The notes: a model not told the origin generated them from the letters alone. Numbered from the stretch's first letter, positions 10,005-22,279 are shown. The stretch is 64,000 nt of DNA from Gautieria morchelliformis (GCA_015179125.1 WHVA01000076.1:186001-250000); one strand, 5' to 3'. Made by a program: numbers and translations.

Positions 10005-10430
10005 GGGAGAAGGAGTAAGGTAGATGGCATGTCAGGTATAACAGGTGGTCTGGGTAGGCGAGGGAATACCTTCTGAGGCACTGACAAAGCTGTTGCTGCA
10101 CCGTTTTTAACTTTGAGAATTGGCATGGAGAACTTATACAAAACCTGTATTCTTGTTTTCACACACCGGGACATTACTGTAAGGAATTATGTTTATACAC
10201 ATTGTTGGGGATCTTGGTACGATCATACATAAACGACCCAGTGAAAATTGACTTGAACCGCTCCATAAGTGTGTTACAACTAAGTTCTGTGCTACTGCAG
10301 TAGGTACCATTTGCATGATTATGCAAGGATTTGAGAGGCTCTGCATGCCTGGAATTTACCACAAAGGTGGTGGCATGCTTTGCGTCAGCTACCTATTACA
10401 TGGTTTCAGGAACTGGTAGTTGGAGAGGGT
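10005..10430. other. 3' flank of the MFS gene
   Basis: No gene is recognised. The stretch presumably contains the transcript end of the transporter gene. Confidence 0.4.
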
Positions 10431-10439
10431 TCATTAGAG

Positions 10440-10720
10440 TTTTCTCTTTGGATCACCCTTCACCAGCTCACCACTTGAGTGTGAGATGCATGGTGAGTGG
10501 AGAGGTCATGGTGCACTGTGAGGCGAGCAGTGAGGGGATGATTCAGGTGCAGGTGCACCATGAGGTGAGCAGTGGTGTACAGTGCCTGTGCACCGTTGAG
10601 AGGCGAGAGGACGGTTCAGGTGATCCATATGTGGAGGCGTAGGCATGTGTGTGTGATTAGAAGTGTATTTTACAACAGGACATGTAATTTACAACAGGTG
10701 GTACTAACTAGATGTAGGGC
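10440..10720. repeat. degenerate minisatellite plus dispersed repeat (copy 2)
   Basis: Diverged GGTGCAGGTGCACC-type units (10500-10605) are followed by the same flank as at 7741-7845 (GGTTCAGGTGATCC, GTGGAGGCGTAGG, GTGTATTTTACAACAGG). The MFS gene therefore lies between two direct copies of one repeat. Confidence 0.75.
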
Positions 10721-12050
10721 CACGGTGCCGGCAGTACCCCTTGCTTGCACTTGCAAGTGTACATGCATGTACAATTGGTAGTGCTACTTTGGTGCAGTAG
10801 ACAAGTGTGACTTCTTCGGCGTGATAGATGAGGGCCTAGCCATTAAACTCCTTTTAGTTAGACTCTGGGGCAGTCCCTGAGGCACATGTAGAACTATCAT
10901 CTCCTGCAGATCGGCTACTAAAGTGGACCCTTTCCTTCCAAGCAGGTAATGAATCAGTGTCAGGTGCACTTCTACAATGGTGCTGAGCAGACAATGTTCA
11001 TAGTCTTTCAGTAGTCAATGTCATAAGCTGGGAGCAGATTGATGTTGTGTGTGCCTGTGATGGCATCAAGCTCATCGCGCCATGGTTGCCTGACTGGCCA
11101 ACTGTCAAACAATAGTTGCTTCATTTTGGCTTGTAGTCAGCGAGGTAAGTGAATGCCTTAACCATGTGCACCCACCATTGTCTGGTTCAGAGAGATCATC
11201 ACTGTCATTACTCTCCATTCTCTCCTGAAAAGGGGGCAGAACTAGTACATGCATGTAATTGATTTCACTCACAATAACAAGTGGATGTCTGACGGTGAGA
11301 CGAATGGGTCCGTTCTGCACAGGATCCTGGCAGTCAGAATATTGGCCTTTATCTTTGAGAGCCGCTTCGTGGATAGAGCGGATGTTTGCCATATACTTCT
11401 CCCAGTCATGTCTGAAGACAGCAAGCATGGGGTCGGATGATGAAGCAAGGACCTGTTTAGATACTTAAAGGGAGGACATGATCAGTGTCAGGGGACACCT
11501 TATTTTCCAGTTCCGACACCACACTAAGTTCTGACTCCATTTATGACTCCGGTTCCAGTTCCAATTCCATCTACGACTCCGCTTTCGGAAATGATTCTGC
11601 TTTGGGGAGAAATTCCACCAGTTCTGTTTGCTTTGCCAATTCCACTCCACTTTCCGACTTCCGCTCTTGGAACAGTGTCGGAAGTCAAGCGACTCACATA
11701 GCATGCGGCATCAAGGGTCGATCGAGAGTCAGGGAGGTCAGGGGGATGCAGGGTTGATGATGAGTGCCAAGTGTTGTCCCTGGCTGTGGAGTGTAGTATA
11801 ATAGGGGCTTGCTGGCATTGGGGGTCGTCAGACTTTTCTCTTTGGATTTCCCCTTGTCAGGTGAGAATCCCTTCTCTTGTATACTCTGTTCATTTATACA
11901 TGCTTTGGATTTCCCCTTGTCAGTTGTGTGGTAGTGTGATCTCCACAACCAGCTAAGGTTGCCCTTACACCAGAAAACTCTCTCCCCTAGAGGACCGGCG
12001 GTTGTACTACACGTTGCATTCACCATAGTGTCAAGATTGGTTTTCAGGTG
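10721..12050 (-). other. unidentified minus-strand open stretches, possibly a decayed transposon gene
   Basis: Minus-strand frames at 12026-11694, 11704-11465 and 11428-11105 contain KGKSK-type basic patches and the segment FRHDWEKYMANIRSIHEAAL. They could be exons of one decayed gene, but I recognise no family and cannot join them convincingly. A ~40-bp block at 11455-11500 recurs at 21202-21240, which supports a repeat origin. Confidence 0.3.
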
Positions 12051-13713
12051 TTAATATCGTGTATTAGTGAACACAGCGAATGCCCGAATCACTTGTGCGA
12101 ATAAGTATACCGTTCGGCGAATAGGTGAACCAATGAATGTTCACAAGGTAAGAGGGTTTGCCTAAACGGGGCTCACCCTATCTACAGTCGTATCGAAATA
12201 GCCCATGGTTCTTGACGATGTAACGTGCAAGATCTCACAGAAGGGCTGTCTAAGTCTCGTGTTTTGGAACCCATTGAACTAAACGTAAAAACTGTGGTGT
12301 TAAACACAATTCTAAAGTTCAATCAGAGATTTGACTTTACAAGCACACGCAAGCTTCGAAACTATTTTAACGGGGAACCCAATTAAGAAATTATACTCCG
12401 GTGAACAATCAGAATCAGTATTGGTACAGGAAGTGTAGCAATAGAGATTTAACTGAACACGTGTAGTTCTTAGATTGTGCAATACTTTGTGAGGTCAAAG
12501 AATGTTATTAGGCGTCCAAGGGTCCAGATACTTTAAGGGGGAAAGCTACCTAGAGTCTTAGGACCGCGGGTCGAGTGAATTAAAGACAACAATAATCCCC
12601 AAGACGTGAAAAGATAGTTCTGCGCTTGAACTCTTCCTCAGTTCAAGTATGTCATTATTCTTGTGGCTTTTCTGGTTTTCCAACTCAACAAACGTAGGAT
12701 ATTAACTCACTTACCCTGAGTTAGGTTAATATCTGCAGTGCGTTGATTGATCAAGAAAGATCAATTACTCAAAAGGCTATTAACCCACTTAACTCAGAGT
12801 TAAGTTAATAAACTATTGTGTGAATTGAATAACTAATAACCAAGTCTATTAGATCACTGCTCAGAGTGGCGTCTAATGGTACAGGATTACTAATCAGTTA
12901 CTCTTAGTAATGTTGCTGTTCGCAGCGCGATTATTCAGAGCCTGCTGCAATTAAAATAGAGCACTCTTGTACTTCTCAGAGCCAATCAGAGTTGCTGCAA
13001 TCTTAGACTGTAGCCAAGTCAGTGAGCCAGTACTTCGGTACAAGGCTGTGTTGAAGTCACACTTCAGTTACTCAAGGTATGAGTGGTTTGGGTGAAAGAT
13101 GATTGATTGCTTCACTGCTAAAACTGCAGGCTATTTATACTGCATCTATCTAGCTTATGTAACTACTGCTAGGAACCTTGTAGAGGCTTCTACTACTGTG
13201 AAGAACCTTGTGGAAGCTTAGAGAAGCTTCAGGAAAGGTTTGGAAACTATTGGAAGGCTGTGGAAGGTTCTATTGCTATATTGGGTTAAAGTCACGGCTC
13301 TGTGACAGTAAAGCTAAGAGTATGTAAGAAACTCCCACGCTCATGTGATTATCATGTGATGAAGGAAAGTCATGTGACTTCAAGCTGGATTGATGTCATG
13401 TGACCGTAGATAATCAAGTGACTTTGAGGTCAGGTGATTGTCAGGTGACTGTGGATGATCAGGTGACTTTGAGCTGTTTTTGAGGTCATGTGATAGTCAT
13501 GTGACCATGGGGGATTCTTAGCTAAACTATCAAGAGATTGTTGTATCTTGTGGACCCAATGTGAGTGTAGCTATGGCACAGCACAGCCTAACATAGCCTT
13601 GTTGCTATGGTAGCATAGGTTGGGCAGAGTTTGTATTGCACAAACTGTGTTGTGGAGGCTTGGGAATAAATTGCCATTTCCAGAGTGCTGAGTCCGAACC
13701 GGTAGAGCAGGCT
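12051..13713. other. AT-rich non-coding DNA with hairpins and TCATGTGA motifs
   Basis: No coding potential was seen. At 12700-12925 there are several nested inverted repeats (for example CTTAACTCAGAGTTAAG). At 13335-13505 TCATGTGA-like octamers are clustered. A TATTTATA-like box lies near 13133. This could be a solo LTR or a promoter-rich relic, but I found no terminal repeats that prove it. Confidence 0.4.
13335..13510. repeat. cluster of TCATGTGA-like motifs
   Basis: About nine near-copies of (G)TCAKGTGAY lie within 175 bp, in both perfect and one-mismatch forms. They resemble E-box-type bHLH binding sites (CANNTG). No adjacent intact gene explains them. Confidence 0.65.
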
Positions 13714-14118
13714 TGTCAGGGTTCACGCATTTCCTTCCACAAGTTTCTATTTCCTTCCATGAGTTTCCATCACCTTCCGTCAGTTTCCATAACCTTCCGT
13801 CACCTTCCGTCAGTTTCCATAACCTTCTGTCACTTTCTGTCACATGTCACTTTCTGTCACTTTCCGTAACCTTCTACAAGTTTCCATCTCCCCTATTATG
13901 TAAGCCTTGCCAGCGCTATAAGACTGTAGCCCGTGTGGTGGTGTTTCCTCAGCTTGATCTCTGAGGATACCCACTACACAGGCAAGTCCCCATGTATCTA
14001 TCGTTGGTAGAGTTATAAACTGAGGATACCCACTACACAGTTGGTCATTGTCCTAGTATCGGCTCTTATCTCCTTGAGTATCTTTGGTTGTGGCTTCGTC
14101 ATTAGTGTTGCCCTCACA
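13714..14118 (+). repeat. gypsy 5' LTR
   Basis: 405 bp, TG...CA. The first ~160 bp are an array of CTTCCGTCA / TTTCCATCACC-type short repeats. Further in is a duplicated CTGAGGATACCCACTACACAG block. It matches 19888-20269 closely except in the short-repeat array, where it is about 23 bp longer. Confidence 0.92.
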
Positions 14119-14178
14119 GAAGATCAAGCTCATAGGACGACCCCACACACTTTTCTTAACCAGCCTTCATCTCAGCCT

Positions 14179-15276
14179 ATGGCAGACCAACTCCCAGACG
14201 CATACTGGGACGCCCTGGGTGACCATGGGCCATTTCTTCGAGGCCTCCTTTCCAGCCAAGCACAGCAGTTGCAGCAACTTCAACTGCAGAATCAGGAACT
14301 GCACAATCAGATTGCTAACGTTCACGACCACTTAGCCAATGCTGCCACCAACGCTGCTGCTCAAGCCCTTGCGCCCTCAGTACCTCACAGTGTCCCTCCA
14401 TCTACTTGCTCTATCAAAACAGCAGAACCGGAGAAGTTCAATGGAGACCGTGCAGAGACTGAAGGGTTTATCAGGTCTATCAAGTTGTCCATCGCTGTCC
14501 AGCCAGCATCCTTCCCAGATGAACGCACAAAGATCCTATACGCTCTTTCCTTCATGACGGGAGGCTCTGCGGAGATATGGGCACACAACGAGACACAGGC
14601 TGTCATTGATGGCACCTCCTCTATATCCACTCTGGAGGGGTTTATTAAACGTGTGGAGGAGGCCTTTGGTGACCCAGATCGTGCCAGAACAGCTCACACT
14701 AAGCTGCATGACCTTAGGATGGCGTCAGGAATGTTGGCAGATGAATACACGGCTCAATTTGAGATCCTGGCAGGCAGGACAGGCTTTAATGATGAGGCAC
14801 TCGAGGATGCCTATGCTCGTGGCCTTCCAGCAGGTATCCTTGACAAGATCCACGCCCAGCCCTTTCTTCCATCCAACCTCAAAGCCTGGAAGGAAGCAGC
14901 CTGTCAGATTGACCGCAATCATCGCCGTCTGTTAGAGGTCAGGAAGGCACAGACACCTCATGTCCCTAATCGCCCTCCTCCTGCCTGACCACTCCACACT
15001 CCTGCTATGGCTCCTGTTGCCACAGCATCACCCAGTAACGCGACACCTATGGACATTGACTCATCCCGCCGCCGCACTGAAACACGAACCTGCTACAACT
15101 GTAAGAGACCTGGTCACATTTCACCAGACTGTCCTGAACCTCGCAAGCCACGAATCCATGCAAACCTCACAGAGGCAGACATTGCAGCAATTGTCTCTAA
15201 ATCTGTAGCAGCGGCAATAGAGGAACGCAAAGAGAAGGTGGAAGCCCCTGTCCAAGAGGAAGGAAAGGGTTTTTAG
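14179..15276 (+). pseudogene. gypsy gag with zinc knuckle, one stop codon
   Basis: The frame starts at ATG 14179 (MADQLPDAYWDAL). It holds a glutamine-rich coiled region and a retrotransposon Gag domain (EKFNGDR..., RMASGMLADEYTAQFE). A TGA at 14986-14988 interrupts the frame, which then continues to a CCHC knuckle, CYNCKRPGHISPDC (about 15091-15132). The stop looks like a CGA-to-TGA change. About 365 residues would be encoded without the stop. Confidence 0.85.
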
Positions 15277-15287
15277 GCCAGTCAGCG

Positions 15288-18200
15288 GTGAAAGACATGC
15301 TCCGCTCGACGAATCAGTTTTCAGTTCTCGAAACATGTACAATAGGGATCACAGGCGATATGATGCATCCTTCTCCTATCCCTGATCGAACTGAAACCAA
15401 ACCAGCCATGCCGAAAACCCAACCCATCACTCCAGTTGCTAATGCAAACCTTCCAGTCCCTCCATATGTCCGTACTGCTGATCTCCGCCGATGCACCAAA
15501 GTACCTCTCAAGGTCCACTCCGTTGACACAGGGCATCCACTTGCAATTGACTCCCTCCTTGACAGTGGTGCTACAGGGATGTTCATCGATGTGGAGTTTG
15601 TGAGGGAACACAGGCTTCGGACCCGTCCCCTACCCCGTGCCATCCCCGTCTACAATATTGATGGTACCCCAAATGAGGCTGGCTCAATCAAGGAAGAAGT
15701 TGACCTCATTTGCACCTTTGGGGATCATACGGAACGTGCCACATTCTCTGTCACGAGTCTTGGACGACTTGCCATCATTCTTGGTCACACATGGCTTGTT
15801 GAACACAACCCAGAAGTTGACTGGCATACAGGAGATGTGAAGATGACACGCTGTCCCAAGTCATGTGGGGGCAGACCTGTTGTCAGAGGGCCCACAGTCG
15901 AAACTGTTCCAGAAGAGAGTGTAAATCAAGAGGAGGTTCCCATACAGCACACCCGCTCCCTACTTGAGGAAGGAGACAGGACCTTTGTCATCTTTGTGAA
16001 TGAGAGTCCTGAAATGATTGGCGCAGGCCGGACTGTCTCCCAACAGCTTGCTAAACGGGCCAGCAAGTCTGCACCAGTCAGATCCTTCCAGGACCTTGTC
16101 CCTAAACCATACCAGGAGTTCAAGGATGTGTTTTCTAAGGAGTCATTTGACCAACTGCCTCCTCGAAAGCCCTGGGACTGCAATTGAGCTCACTCCAGGT
16201 GCACAACCCTTCAGCACAAAGGTTTACCCAATGTCACCGGTTGAGCAAAGGGAACTGGATAACTTCCTTGAGGAGAACCTGAAGAGCCATCGTATCCGTC
16301 CCTCCAAGTCACCTATGGCATCTCCAGTCTTCTTTGTGAAGAAAAAGGACGGCAGTCTTAGATTTGTGCAAGACTACCGGAAGCTCAATGATATAACAAT
16401 CAAGAATGCCTATCCTTTGCCCCTTGTTCCAGACATCATGAATAAGATTGCTGCTGGAAGGGCTAAATACTTCACAAAGCTTGACATTCGCTGGGGATAT
16501 AATAATGTACGCATAAAAGAGGGAGATGAGTGGAAGGCAGCCTTTCGGACAAATAGGGGCCTGTATGAACCTCTAGTCATGTTCTTTGGACTCACGAACA
16601 GCCCAGCAACCTTCCAGACAATGATGAATGACATCTTCAAGAGTCTCATCGATGAAGGGGTTGTGGTGGTGTTCATGGACGACATTCTCATCTTCACAGA
16701 GTCGCTTGAAGAACATCGTAGGATTGTACGACGTGTCCTTGAATCCTCCGGGCCAACAACCTGTACCTCAAACCTGAAAAATGCCTATTTGAGCAACTAG
16801 AGGTGGAGTATCTCGCCTCATCCTCTCTCAAGGACAGGTTGCCATGGACCCAGTCAAGGTTGCAGGGGTGCGGGACTGGCCAATACCACATAACGTCACT
16901 GAAGTCAAATCATTCCTTGGTTTCATCAACTTCTACCATAGATTTGTGGAAGACTTCTCACACATTGCAAAGCCCCTCAACCAGTTGACAAAACAGGATG
17001 CCCAATGGTCTTGGGATCCAATGGCCCAGAGCAAGCGTCCTTTGACAAGCTCAAACTCCTCATCACCTCAACACCGATCCTTGTCCTCCCTGATCAAGAC
17101 AAACATTTCCATCTTGAAACATATGCCTCAGCCTATGCCACAGGAGCAGTACTGTCCCAGCTATGTGATGATGGCAAATGGGGCCTGTGGGGTTTGTCTC
17201 CAAAAGCCTCAATGATGCTGAACGCAACTATGCCATCCATGACAAGGAGTTCTTTCTGTGATTCGGGATTAGAGGAATGGCACCACATCTTAGAGGGAAC
17301 GAAGCACAAGATTGAGATTCTCAATGACCATCAGAATCTCACCTACTTCCGCACTGCACAAAACCTGAACCGTCGTCAAGCACGCTGGTCACTCTACCTC
17401 TCTCGCTTTGATTTTGAGCTGATCCATCGTCCTGGTCGTCATTCAGCCAAGCCTGATGCACTCTCACGACGCGTGGATCATAAGCGGGGGGAGGAAGACA
17501 ACCAAAATCAAGTCTTACTTACCCCTGACTTGTTCCACATCAAGGCGAATCCCCCAGAGGCTGGTGCGCAGTTAGTCCCAGGTGAAGGTGATGCTTTCCT
17601 CAATCGAGTAAGGAACTGTGTAGACCGGGACGAAAAGGTTGTCAAGGCTCTCAAAGAACTGGGCTCCTCTGGCAATTTACAAGGGAAGAGTGGTCTGAAC
17701 AGGATGGGCTTGTCCTCTATCACAACAAAGTGTACGTGCCACTTGATGCAAAACTACGACATGACACAGTGAAAGCGCACCATGACATGCCTCTCACCGG
17801 TCACCCTGGTCGTTGGAGAACCACTGAACTAGTTGCTCGGAGTTACTGGTGGCCTGGGATGGGACGTTACATTGCAAAATATGTGAAGGCCTGTGACCTG
17901 TGCAACCGGACAAAAACCTTCCCTGCTTCTCCCATTGGCAAGCTTCTACCAAACTGTATCCCAGACCGTAGATGGCAGGTTATGTCTGTTGACTTGATTG
18001 TAGAACTGCCTACCAGTCATGGCTATGATGCTCTCCTTGTTGTCGTCGATCGCCTCTCAAAGCGGGCACATGTCATTCCCACCACTTCAGATGTAACTTC
18101 GGTGGGAGTTGCCCGACTCTTCCGTGATCATGTTTGGAAACTTCATGGCTCCCTGAAGAATCATCAGTGATCGAGGCACACAGTTCATCTCCCAGTTCAT

Positions 18201-19176
18201 GCGTGAACTGAACAAACTTCTTGGTGTCAAAGTCGCTGCCTCTACTGCTTATCACCCCCAAACTGATGGACAGACTGAAAGGGTTAATCAGGAGATTGAG
18301 CAATACCTTTGACTATTCATCAACCAGCGTCAGGATGATTGGTTTGAATGGATATCCTTGGCCAGTTTGCCTATAACAACCGAATCCATGCCTCAACCCA
18401 GACTACACCCTTCATGTTGGACAGTGGCCAACATCCAAGGCTGGGACTGGAACCAGTCCGGGAAACTCGACTCGAGGCCCTGGATGAGTTCACAACGCGG
18501 ATGGAAGCGGCCACGAGAGAAGCTCGTTCAGCCCTGTCCAAGGCAGCAGAGGACATGGCACGCTTCTATGACGTGCACCATAAAGCAGCCCCAGTTTATA
18601 AGCTTGGTGACAAGGTCTGGCTCAATGCACAAAACATCACAACCACTCGCCCAATGAAGAAGCTAGACCACAAGTGGCTAGGTCCCTACACTGTTAATAA
18701 GGTGGTCTCACGAAATGCCTATGGTCTAAATCTTCCTGCATCCTTTGGTCGCACACATCCAGTGTTCTCTGTCGTCCTGCTTCGGCCATATGAAGATGAC
18801 CCAATTCTTGAACGTCATACCCCTCCACCACCCCCCCCCTGTCATACGGGATGGAGCCGAAGAATATGAAGTTGAAAGGATTCTAGACAGCAGGATGTTC
18901 CGTGGAAGGTTGGAGTATCTCGTGCGCTGGAAGGGCTATGGAGCTGCCAACGATCTCTGGCTACCAGCGAAAGTTGTCTCTGGGGCAAAGCGACTCATTA
19001 AGGAATTTCACCGGCAGAACCCAGAGGCACCTCAGCGTATCTCAGCAGCCACATACATGTCCCTCCCTTTCCAGAGATTTCAGAACTTCACAGAACCTTC
19101 CAGGCAAACTCTCTTCGACTGGACAGCAGGCAGGGCTTCTACTCATAATGTCAAGGGTCCAGGACCCCAAAGATAA
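15288..19176 (+). pseudogene. gypsy pol with chromodomain, multiple frameshifts
   Basis: Domains in order: aspartic protease LLDSGATGMFID (about 15555-15590); reverse transcriptase from about 16190 with [15 protein letters not shown] and FMDDILIF (16672-16695); RNase H about 17020-17330; GPY/F and the HHCC zinc region about 17760-17920; integrase core about 17970-18300 ([28 protein letters not shown]); and a chromodomain at 18860-19030 (YEVERILDSR...EYLVRWKGYG). The reading frame changes near 16180, 16745-16840, 17030, 17725, 18150 and 18310 (an in-frame TGA in the integrase) and again near 18840. The chromodomain is thought to steer integration to methylated-histone chromatin. Confidence 0.9.
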
Positions 19177-19282
19177 GCGATATCGGCCTCCGCCTAACCA
19201 ATTCATTCCAATAAGCTATATATCCCCTCTCCACCTGTGACCGCTTGCTTCCACTGCATCGACCCCACCACATCCATCAACC

Positions 19283-19886
19283 ATGTCCTCGCCCGCCATT
19301 GAGCTTGTTGCCCTCCCCAGCTTCACCCAAACCTCTCTGACCTGCCAAACATGTCACGTGTCGATCCCACCCTCCTGCACTTCTCCGGCTTCTCGTCATC
19401 CAGAGCAGCCAGTGAAGCCAAGCTACAAAGGATGCTTGACTGCCGTGATCTCGACGTCGCATGGTCTTCAAAGTGGTCCGTCAGCTCTGAGGACCTCACA
19501 CCAGCGAAGAGTCAGGCGCCCACTCGCCCTGCACTCGCATTCCTCAGACCCCGATACAGACGAGAGAACACGTACTACGTCGGCGACCCTGTCTTCCTCA
19601 ACGATGGAACCCCCCGTGTGGAACCCTCTACACTTTCGAAGGCTGGGTGGGGCGACGTTTCCGTAACATGGCAGGAGAGCGAATACGTCGAGCAAGGTTC
19701 CGAGGGCCGCACTTGCCCATGGACCCCAATCCCCTGAGCTCATCATTGACCTGCGTTACCAGGAAGGGAAGGGTCAGGAGAGATGGTGGTCCCGCCTGTG
19801 GCATACTTGGAAACGATGTCTCGGTGGATGTTGGGGGCTAGGTGGCAGCTGTGCTTGTCGGGACGACAAGCATTGAGAGGGGGGTG
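19283..19886 (+). other. possible extra ORF between pol and the 3' LTR
   Basis: About 600 bp of open but frame-shifting sequence lies after the chromodomain. One frame starts at 19283 and another, of 128 codons, at 19351. A basic segment (WVGRRFRNMAGERIRRARF) and a Trp/Gly-rich end follow in other frames. No family is recognised. It might be a third element-borne ORF in decay, or non-coding. Confidence 0.35.
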
Positions 19887-19887
19887 A
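19876..19887 (+). other. gypsy polypurine tract
   Basis: GAGAGGGGGGTGA stands directly before the TGTCAGGG start of the 3' LTR, as expected for plus-strand priming. Confidence 0.8.
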
Positions 19888-20269
19888 TGTCAGGGTTCAC
19901 GCGTTTCCTTCCATGAGTTTCCATCACCTTCCGTCAGTTTCCATAACCTTCCGTCACCTTCTGTCACATGTCACATTCTGTCACATTCTGTCACATGTCA
20001 CTTTCCGTCACCTTCCGTAACCTTCTACAAGTTTCCATCTCCCCTATTATGTAAGCCTTGCCAGCGCTATAAGACTGTAGCCCGTGTGGTGGCATTTCCT
20101 CAGCTTGATCTCTGAGGATACCCACTACACAGGCAAGTCCCCATGTATCTATCGTTGGTAGAGTTATAAACTGAGGATACCCACTACACAGTTGGTCATT
20201 GTCCTAGTATCGGCTCTTATCTCCTTGAGTATCTTTGGTTGTGGCTTCGTCATTAGTGTTGCCCTCACA
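19888..20269 (+). repeat. gypsy 3' LTR
   Basis: 382 bp, nearly identical to 13714-14118 outside the short-repeat array. Confidence 0.92.
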
Positions 20270-22260
20270 GATCCGTAATTGATTCCTGCGAAGGAGGTGG
20301 CGAGAGAGGAGCAAGAAATGTTGGATCAGGTGTGGAAAGACAACAAAGTCCAGTTCATCAACGAAAAGATAGCGAATAGGATTGGAAATAGCGAGAGGCA
20401 GTGGCTCGGCAGCACCGTCAGGCGCAGAGGAAAGATACATCGCTTGTGTGGATGCACAAGGTGACAGAGTCTGAAGAAGTAAGTGAGGGAAAAGTTGATC
20501 AGTGAAAGCAGAACGAGGGCCAAAATGACAAGAATACATACATTAGCGCAGGCGCAGAGAAAATGGAGCGGTAGACAGAGATGAGAGGAGACATTTATAC
20601 ACAGAGCATAATGGACTCACTCAGCAATGGCATAGATTGCATATGCAGCGATCCAAGGACACCAGCAGCTTATGAAGACGATCAAGCCAGAAGCAGATAT
20701 GTTCGACATCAGCGGAAGAGGCTACTAGAGGAAGGGCTGGCTTGCGCTCGGCAGAACCCTTGCTCGCAATAGTATATGTAACAGAGAACTCGGCCTCATG
20801 GAGCAGGTCTCCCCGCTCAGACACGTTCAATGAAGACGCAGTATAGCTCGCAAGCATCACACAACAATTATCAGTATTTGGCAACACTATTGATAATCAT
20901 AGACCGTGAGCAAAGCATGTAATATCATTCAAACACCACTCTGTGTACATGCACGAGTCCGCGGCCCTGCATCTCGAACATATAATGAACATTGTGATAC
21001 GGAGAATGAGGATAGATTGTGTGAGGGATGTGAAGCTGAAGCCTAAGAGTGGTCGCAAGATAGGTGCAAGAAAAGCCGGTTCACACATCGAAGATGACGA
21101 GATCATCAGCGAAAAGATACCAAAGATAATGTGAAGTGGTTGCCGGTCAGTGCAAACTCTCACAGAGGAATGGGATACCATGTAGATGAAGTAAGGCCAT
21201 GTTTAGTTACTTAAAGGGAGGACATGATCAGGGACACTAGAATGAGGGCGAAAGACAGAACACTTACAGGTGACTTCCCAAAGAGAAGATGGAACACTAG
21301 AAGAGTTTCAAAGGCGAGTGGGGTTTCAAAGGCGACATTTATACTCTGTTGAAGGTGACCGAGGCAAAAGGTCATGAAAAAAGTGCCAAGGCCACGCGTC
21401 ATTAAGGGGAGACATTGAAGCAAGATCCCATTAACAACTACAACGAACCGGGAAAGACATGGACAGCATAAGGGAAAGCATCCGACAGGCACACATGGGA
21501 CAAGCAGAGACAAAAGCTGTAAGCTCAGAAAGGAACAGCGGCTGAGCGCAGCATGATGACGGGGAAACGCAGAACACACACAGGTGGGATTGCGAACAGA
21601 AGATGGAAGGGTGATGCTCAAGGCTAAGAATAAAAAGCGAGGACACGTGACATTAAGGGAAGATATAGAAGGAAGACCGGAGACCACTAAGAGGGAATAA
21701 GGAAAGACCGTGAAGAAAGAGCCTGACTACTAACGACCACGACGAAGAGGGAAACAGCGATTGCATAATACACAGTGAAACCTCAGCAAAAGGTGTCAGA
21801 ATTCCCACGGGGGTTTTCACATCCCAGTGCCCTTGACCAGCAAGGGGATCTCTCACCAAGGACAGTGTTAGGCGGGGTATGTGACAAGGACAGAAGCAGA
21901 CTAGAGGGAGCGTTGGCATGCGCAATTCAAGGACAGAAGCAGGGCTGGCGTGAGCGGCAAATCAACGAGGAGATAAGCTTAATAAGCTATTGCATCCTAC
22001 GTGGAGAAACATCGGCAAAAGGTGTCGGGGTGTCGGGTTTCCCACGATTTTCAACTTCCCAGTGCCCTTGACGAGCAAGGGGATGGCGAACATGGCACGT
22101 GACTGGCTGGTTGGCTTGCGGAAGGATTTCCATTTCGAGCGTATCAACAGAGGTGACTACGACATGACTCACCGAGTGACAACTACCAAAAATCGCGAGG
22201 ACGTGCCACAGAGGATAAGCACTGCGCTGAAGAAGTGGACAAGGATGAGTGCCAGGTGAG
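20270..22260. repeat. purine-rich repeated non-coding DNA
   Basis: The plus strand is rich in A and G and contains imperfect direct repeats. A ~65-bp block (GCAAAAGGTGTC...CCCAGTGCCCTTGA..AGCAAGGGGAT) occurs at about 21785-21850 and 22012-22085. GACATTTATAC..AG, CATTAAGGGRAGA and AGAAGATGGAA blocks recur at 200-300 bp intervals. No gene model could be built. Confidence 0.6.
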
Positions 22261-22279
22261 TGTCACATGGCACGTCGTC

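Larger units (their letters stand above)
13714..20269 (+). mobile_element. Ty3/gypsy chromovirus, decayed
   Basis: A 6.56-kb element bounded by LTRs 13714-14118 and 19888-20269 (TGTCAGGG...CTCACA). Between them come gag, zinc knuckle, protease, reverse transcriptase, RNase H, integrase and a C-terminal chromodomain on the plus strand, which defines a chromovirus. Several frameshifts and stops break it. No target-site duplication is evident: AGGCT precedes the left LTR and GATCC follows the right one. Confidence 0.92.

Noticed and set aside
21211..21687. 158-codon hydrophobic minus-strand frame
   Set aside because: The opposite strand is purine-rich and repeated, which produces Leu/Ser/Pro/Val-rich frames by composition. 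No start context, introns or family.
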